Assembly: GCF_017744115.1 (NCBI RefSeq)
Contig: NZ_JAGHQW010000039.1
Location: forward strand, 1-58,248
Length of the DNA: 58,248 nucleotides
Reading direction: 5' to 3'
Source: Salinisphaera sp. G21_0
GTDB lineage: Bacteria; Pseudomonadota; Gammaproteobacteria; Pseudomonadales; Endozoicomonadaceae
Positions 55,277-58,248 of this stretch are shown here, piece by piece (position 1 is the first letter of the stretch; each line of letters starts with the position of its first letter). Position numbers and translations under genes: made by a program. Below the pieces are notes generated by a model that saw only the letters and a program-made list of their open reading frames with translations, made no database searches and was not told the DNA's origin.

Positions 55277-55936
55277 ATGCAAACCAGCAATCGCGGCCTG
55301 AACATTCTGCTTTTATTATCGATATTTCATATCGTGACCATCACTGCCAGTAACTATCTGGTACAAATACCGTTTCAATTCTTTGGTATGCACACCACCT
55401 GGGGAGCATTCACCTTTCCTTTTATTTTCCTGGCCACAGACCTGACCGTAAGAATCTACGGGTCTGAGCGGGCCCGGAAGATCATATTTACCGCCATGTT
55501 CCCGGCCCTGCTGATCTCCTACCTGGTGTCAGTCATGTTCGTGGATGGAACCTTTCAGGGATTGGCAAGCCTGGCCAGCTTTAATACCTTTGTTGCCAGA
55601 ATTGCCGTTGCCAGCTTTGCGGCATACCTGGTTGGACAGATCCTGGACATCACCGTTTTCAACCGTTTGCGCCAAAATGCCCTGTGGTGGGTGGCACCGG
55701 CCTGTTCAACCATTGCTGGCAACCTGATTGATACCCTCAGCTTCTTCAGTCTGGCCTTTGCCGGTTCATCAGACCCCTTCATGGCGGCACACTGGATGGA
55801 AATTGCCCTGGTGGACTACGGCTACAAGCTGGCCATCAGCATGCTGTTCTTCCTGCCTATGTATGGGGTGTTGCTAAACTTCCTGGTGAACAGGTTGAAT
55901 GTACCCATCCAAATGAACTCTCAACAGGCTGCATAA
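55277..55936 (+). CDS. yhhQ: Queuosine precursor transporter YhhQ
   Basis: 219 residues, six membrane helices. It belongs to the YhhQ/COG1738 family that imports 7-cyano-7-deazaguanine (preQ0) or preQ1 for queuosine tRNA modification. Characteristic stretches are TITASNYLVQIPFQFFG, FPFIFLATDLTVRIYGSERA and STIAGNLIDTLSFF. AAGGA precedes the ATG within the putative riboswitch. A strong terminator follows. Confidence 0.93.
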   Translation: MQTSNRGLNILLLLSIFHIVTITASNYLVQIPFQFFGMHTTWGAFTFPFIFLATDLTVRIYGSERARKIIFTAMFPALLISYLVSVMFVDGTFQGLASLASFNTFVARIAVASFAAYLVGQILDITVFNRLRQNALWWVAPACSTIAGNLIDTLSFFSLAFAGSSDPFMAAHWMEIALVDYGYKLAISMLFFLPMYGVLLNFLVNRLNVPIQMNSQQAA

Positions 55937-55951
55937 AAGCCTGTGTATAAA

Positions 55952-55978
55952 GCAAAGCCCCGTTTAACGGGGCTTTAC
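55952..55978 (+). terminator. Terminator after yhhQ
   Basis: AAAGCCCCGT and ACGGGGCTTT pair around TTA, 18 nt after the yhhQ stop. Near-palindromic, so it could work in both directions. Confidence 0.8.
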
Positions 55979-56031
55979 ATAAATCCTGAAAAGGATAAGT
56001 TGATTGAGAGATCGGGGGATATAATAAATCA

Positions 56032-56433
56032 ATGAGCATTTCCGTAATAGCTAATCGCCTTACTCAGGGCGCTGACCTGAAAACAGCCGTACAGGAACTG
56101 GTTAACAAGCACCGGATTTCTGCAGGTTCACTGGTATCCTGTGTTGGCAGTCTGTCCAGAATAAACCTTCGTCTTGCTGGCGCAGAAACTACGTTAGCGG
56201 CCGAAGGTTCGTTTGAAATCGTCTCTATAATGGGAACACTGACACCGGATCATCAGCATATCCACATGGCTGTGGCTGATGCTAAAGGGCATGTTTTTGG
56301 AGGGCACCTGCTAGAAGGAAATATCGTTGACAGTACTGCTGAGATGATTATTCACAGTTATCCACAGCTGAGCTTCTCAAGGGCTTTTGATTCATCCACA
56401 GGCTACACGGAACTTGTTATTGATAAGCACTAG
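56032..56433 (+). CDS. PCC/DUF296 domain protein
   Basis: 133 residues, a single PCC (plants and prokaryotes conserved, DUF296) domain. Landmarks are ISAGSLVSCVGSLSRINLRL, FEIVSIMGTLTPDHQHIHMA and HVFGGHLLEGNIV, including the conserved histidine cluster H-x-H-x-A. In plants the domain occurs in AT-hook proteins; in bacteria its role is unclear. Its stop codon overlaps that of the convergent chorismate mutase gene within CTAG. Confidence 0.88.
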   Translation: MSISVIANRLTQGADLKTAVQELVNKHRISAGSLVSCVGSLSRINLRLAGAETTLAAEGSFEIVSIMGTLTPDHQHIHMAVADAKGHVFGGHLLEGNIVDSTAEMIIHSYPQLSFSRAFDSSTGYTELVIDKH

Positions 56434-56969
56434 TTTTTGATTAGACGTATCATCTGAAGGCTTTCAAACATTTTCTTTTTATCGTTTTCCGATAGATGCC
56501 TGGTATTTACTGTTCTGACAAAGTCTTTCTGCTGTTTATTGTCAAAAGCCCCTCCACCTTTCAGGTATTCGCTGATTCTCACCACAATTTCATCACCAAG
56601 CGCCAAAATCTTTGGCCTGACCTCAGAAGCTAAATCCCGATACTCACTATTTTCAGGATGTGTAGATAACCAGTCAGCCATATAGCGATATTGAATCGCC
56701 TTGGCAGCATCCATCTGTGCCTGGAAGAAATCAGCAATAGAGTCCGGTTGCAAACCTGCCTGCTGAGCATCGACCAGTGCCTTCTCAAGCACCTGCTGTT
56801 CTCTGGCCAGGTCTTCGACCGCACTGCGGTTCCTGGCTTTGAATAAGGCAACATCCTGCATATAGTTCAACCGCTGGTTGATTAACTGAAAGATTCCATT
56901 CGACATTGTATCTGCAACCGCCAAGGTGGAGAGCGTCAAACAGAGCAACCCGGTTACGAAAAGCTTCAT
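56430..56969 (-). CDS. Secreted chorismate mutase (AroQ gamma class)
   Basis: 179 residues from ATG 56969 with GGGGA upstream. A Sec signal peptide (KLFVTGLLCLTLSTLAVA) precedes an all-helical AroQ domain. INQRLNYMQDVALFKARNRS holds the catalytic arginine and lysine; EQQVLEKALVDAQQAGL and FFQAQMDAAKAIQYRYMADW follow. The gamma class is periplasmic and converts chorismate to prephenate outside the cytoplasm; in several host-associated bacteria it is exported. A start 39 nt upstream is in frame but extends the signal peptide oddly. Confidence 0.85.
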   Translation of the reverse strand: MKLFVTGLLCLTLSTLAVADTMSNGIFQLINQRLNYMQDVALFKARNRSAVEDLAREQQVLEKALVDAQQAGLQPDSIADFFQAQMDAAKAIQYRYMADWLSTHPENSEYRDLASEVRPKILALGDEIVVRISEYLKGGGAFDNKQQKDFVRTVNTRHLSENDKKKMFESLQMIRLIKN

Positions 56970-57287
56970 ACTTCCCCAACAATCCTCAGAGCTTAGAACC
57001 AGTTTCATTCCATTGATTCAGCCAGTGACGCCCAGTTCATATTTTACCCAATACCTATAAATATCTGCCAGGAGCCTGTTGGACTTAAGCGTCCCAGGCG
57101 ACCCCGTAGCGAGGATTGCGAGACATTGAGGATAAAAATTTCTGCTTCTGAGGAGAAATAACTATGCCCCCCAAAAAAACGAAATGATTATGTTAGCACC
57201 ACTGACCGATCTGTTATCACCATTGCAGGGAACAAAAGGTACTGTCCTCGCATCAAACTCTCTGAAAACCTACTGAGGATCACACCC

Positions 57288-57758
57288 ATGCCAATAAAAA
57301 CGCACCTGCAAGTATTCATTGCAACACTACTCTGCATTAGTTTTTTCAGCTTTGCTGAGACGGTTCAACCATGGAAAACAGGTAAAGCAAGACGAATCGG
57401 CAGGGGCGGGATGCCAGTAATCCAGGTATATGAACATGACGTCAATGGTTTTATTGCCTGTTATTCACATGACGATATTCCACCAGACCTTGTAACAGGA
57501 GATAAGCACCTCCAAGGTTTTGTGGCTATGAAGGGAATATACAAAGGACGCATTTTTCATCCCGAGGGGTATTTAGATATGGATATCACCCCTTTTCATA
57601 CAACGCCCAGCGTCATGTGCCAGGACTACATTCCATCCTGCCAGGATGAGGGCAAGGAATGCTGGGCAGATGGTAATACCGGTGGCCACTTCGGTCGCCT
57701 CGTGAGAGCACTTGAAGCCGTTGATCGAATGCTGGACAGGCTGGCCCCATACCGATAG
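57288..57758 (+). CDS. Secreted hypothetical protein
   Basis: 156 residues. Signal peptide HLQVFIATLLCISFFSFA, cleaved near AETV. The mature protein is small, with five cysteines (ACYSHDD, MCQDYIPSCQDEGKECW) that could form disulfides. Residues ~41-95 (MPVIQVYEHDVNGFIACYSH and GFVAMKGIYKGRIFHPEGYL) look like a beta-rich domain. No family recognised. The last ~20 codons (GGHFGRLVRALEAVDRM) have an imperfect copy just downstream in another frame, suggesting a partial 3' duplication. Confidence 0.6.
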   Translation: MPIKTHLQVFIATLLCISFFSFAETVQPWKTGKARRIGRGGMPVIQVYEHDVNGFIACYSHDDIPPDLVTGDKHLQGFVAMKGIYKGRIFHPEGYLDMDITPFHTTPSVMCQDYIPSCQDEGKECWADGNTGGHFGRLVRALEAVDRMLDRLAPYR

Positions 57759-57825
57759 CAACTTTGGTAGCCTTATTCAGGCACGTGAAGCTGTTGATCC
57801 AACCGTAACAATCTTTCTCCACAAA

Positions 57826-57860
57826 GCAAAAACCCCGACAGATTGCTCTATCGGGGTTTG
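57826..57860 (-). terminator. Terminator of the rRNA operon
   Basis: On the minus strand AAACCCCGA and TCGGGGTTT flank a 12-nt loop and are followed by TTTGC, completing a T5 run. It lies ~30 nt beyond the 5S 3' end. Confidence 0.85.
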
Positions 57861-57890
57861 CAGCCTTGAGCGGACTCAAGGTAAAAATGG

Positions 57891-58009
57891 TGCCTGGCGA
57901 TGACCTACTCTCACATGGGGAGACCCCACACTACCATCGGCGATCGGTCATTTCACTGCTGAGTTCGGGATGGGATCAGGTGGTTCTAACCTTCTATGGT
58001 CGCCAGGCG
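57891..58009 (-). rRNA. 5S ribosomal RNA
   Basis: A 119-nt minus-strand gene. It begins CGCCTGGCGACCATAG and ends GTCATCGCCAGGCA, with the internal CCCGAACTCAG and GATGGTAGTGTGGGGTC segments found in gammaproteobacterial 5S rRNA. Ends were set by alignment to E. coli from memory and may be off by one or two bases. Confidence 0.97.
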
Positions 58010-58139
58010 AAACTTTTGAGCCGGAAGCTTTAAGCTGTCCGTGCCCTGGAATCCAATCATCAAGCTTTCTTGCTGTACACTCTTGCGTATGGCTACAACT
58101 GACCACTGTCAACTGTCTTTTAAATCGCTTTGGCGTTAT

Positions 58140-58248
58140 ATGGTCAAGCCGCACGAGTCATTAGTATTGGTTAGCTCAATGCCTCACAGCACTTACACAC
58201 CCAACCTATCAACGTCATAGTCTTTAACGGCTCTTCAGGGACCTCTAG
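58140..58248 (-). rRNA. 23S ribosomal RNA, 3' end (partial, runs off right edge)
   Basis: The minus strand contains GACGTTGATAGGTTGGGTGT, AGCTAACCAATACTAATGA and ends near GGCTTGACCAT, matching the 3' end of 23S rRNA. The spacer to 5S (58010-58139) holds no tRNA. Confidence 0.95.

Noticed and set aside
58010-58139. tRNA in the 23S-5S spacer
   Set aside because: No cloverleaf or tRNA consensus could be found.

Overview
The window looks like chromosomal DNA of a host-associated, marine-type gammaproteobacterium. The housekeeping backbone is Pseudomonas/Oceanospirillales-like: HU, rubredoxin, ubiC, ubiA, phoB-phoR in that order, then prkA-yeaH-spoVR, potGHI, lrp, alr, ycjX-ycjF, slt, ispG. It is interrupted by AT-richer blocks of genes with eukaryote-like domains: ankyrin repeats, F-box-like and macro-like. 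That mix is what I would expect of an Endozoicomonas-like symbiont. The genus is an inference from gene style, not something the sequence proves.

Layout, left to right. 1-123 is the 5' end of a group II intron on the minus strand; the rest lies off the left edge. 289-787 is a minus-strand tRNA-Leu(CAG) array with a near-consensus promoter, a truncated first copy and two intact copies. 889-2072 carries an SCP2-like protein, an HU-family protein and a rubredoxin. 2440-7319 is a complete BMP-type ABC importer operon. 7381-14386 is ubiC ... ubiA-phoB-phoR, with a minus-strand block (two ankyrin paralogues and a DUF3050 protein) wedged between ubiC and ubiA. 14509-14949 is an H-NS family protein. 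15319-20094 is the prkA-yeaH-spoVR stress operon. 20618-24986 is a branched-chain amino acid catabolic operon (amino acid dehydrogenase, BCKDH E1 alpha, E1 beta, E2), followed by a PilZ protein and Lrp. 26773-29930 is potGHI.

30179-47422 is mainly accessory. It holds a three-macro-domain protein, a small membrane protein, two F-box-like paralogues (one interrupted at its 3' end by a palindromic TTAA-flanked element), a 921-residue ankyrin-like protein, a 728-residue unknown, two secreted PPSY-motif paralogues, and a KpsF-like SIS-CBS protein overlapping an AsnC-type regulator. Housekeeping alr and ycjX-ycjF sit inside this stretch. 47577-57758 returns to a mostly core set: a small hypothetical, a Rieske protein with an orphan DinJ/RelB-type antitoxin, slt, ispG, a penicillin-acylase family Ntn hydrolase, yhhQ with a possible preQ1-I riboswitch, a PCC/DUF296 protein, a secreted chorismate mutase and a secreted hypothetical. 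The right edge is the 3' end of an rRNA operon on the minus strand (5S, and the last ~109 nt of 23S).

The most interesting content is the candidate host-interaction set: the triple macro protein, the F-box-like pair, the ankyrin proteins and the PPSY secreted pair. Three of these suggest interference with host ubiquitin or ADP-ribose signalling. The repetitive element that truncated one F-box gene gives direct evidence of recent remodelling.
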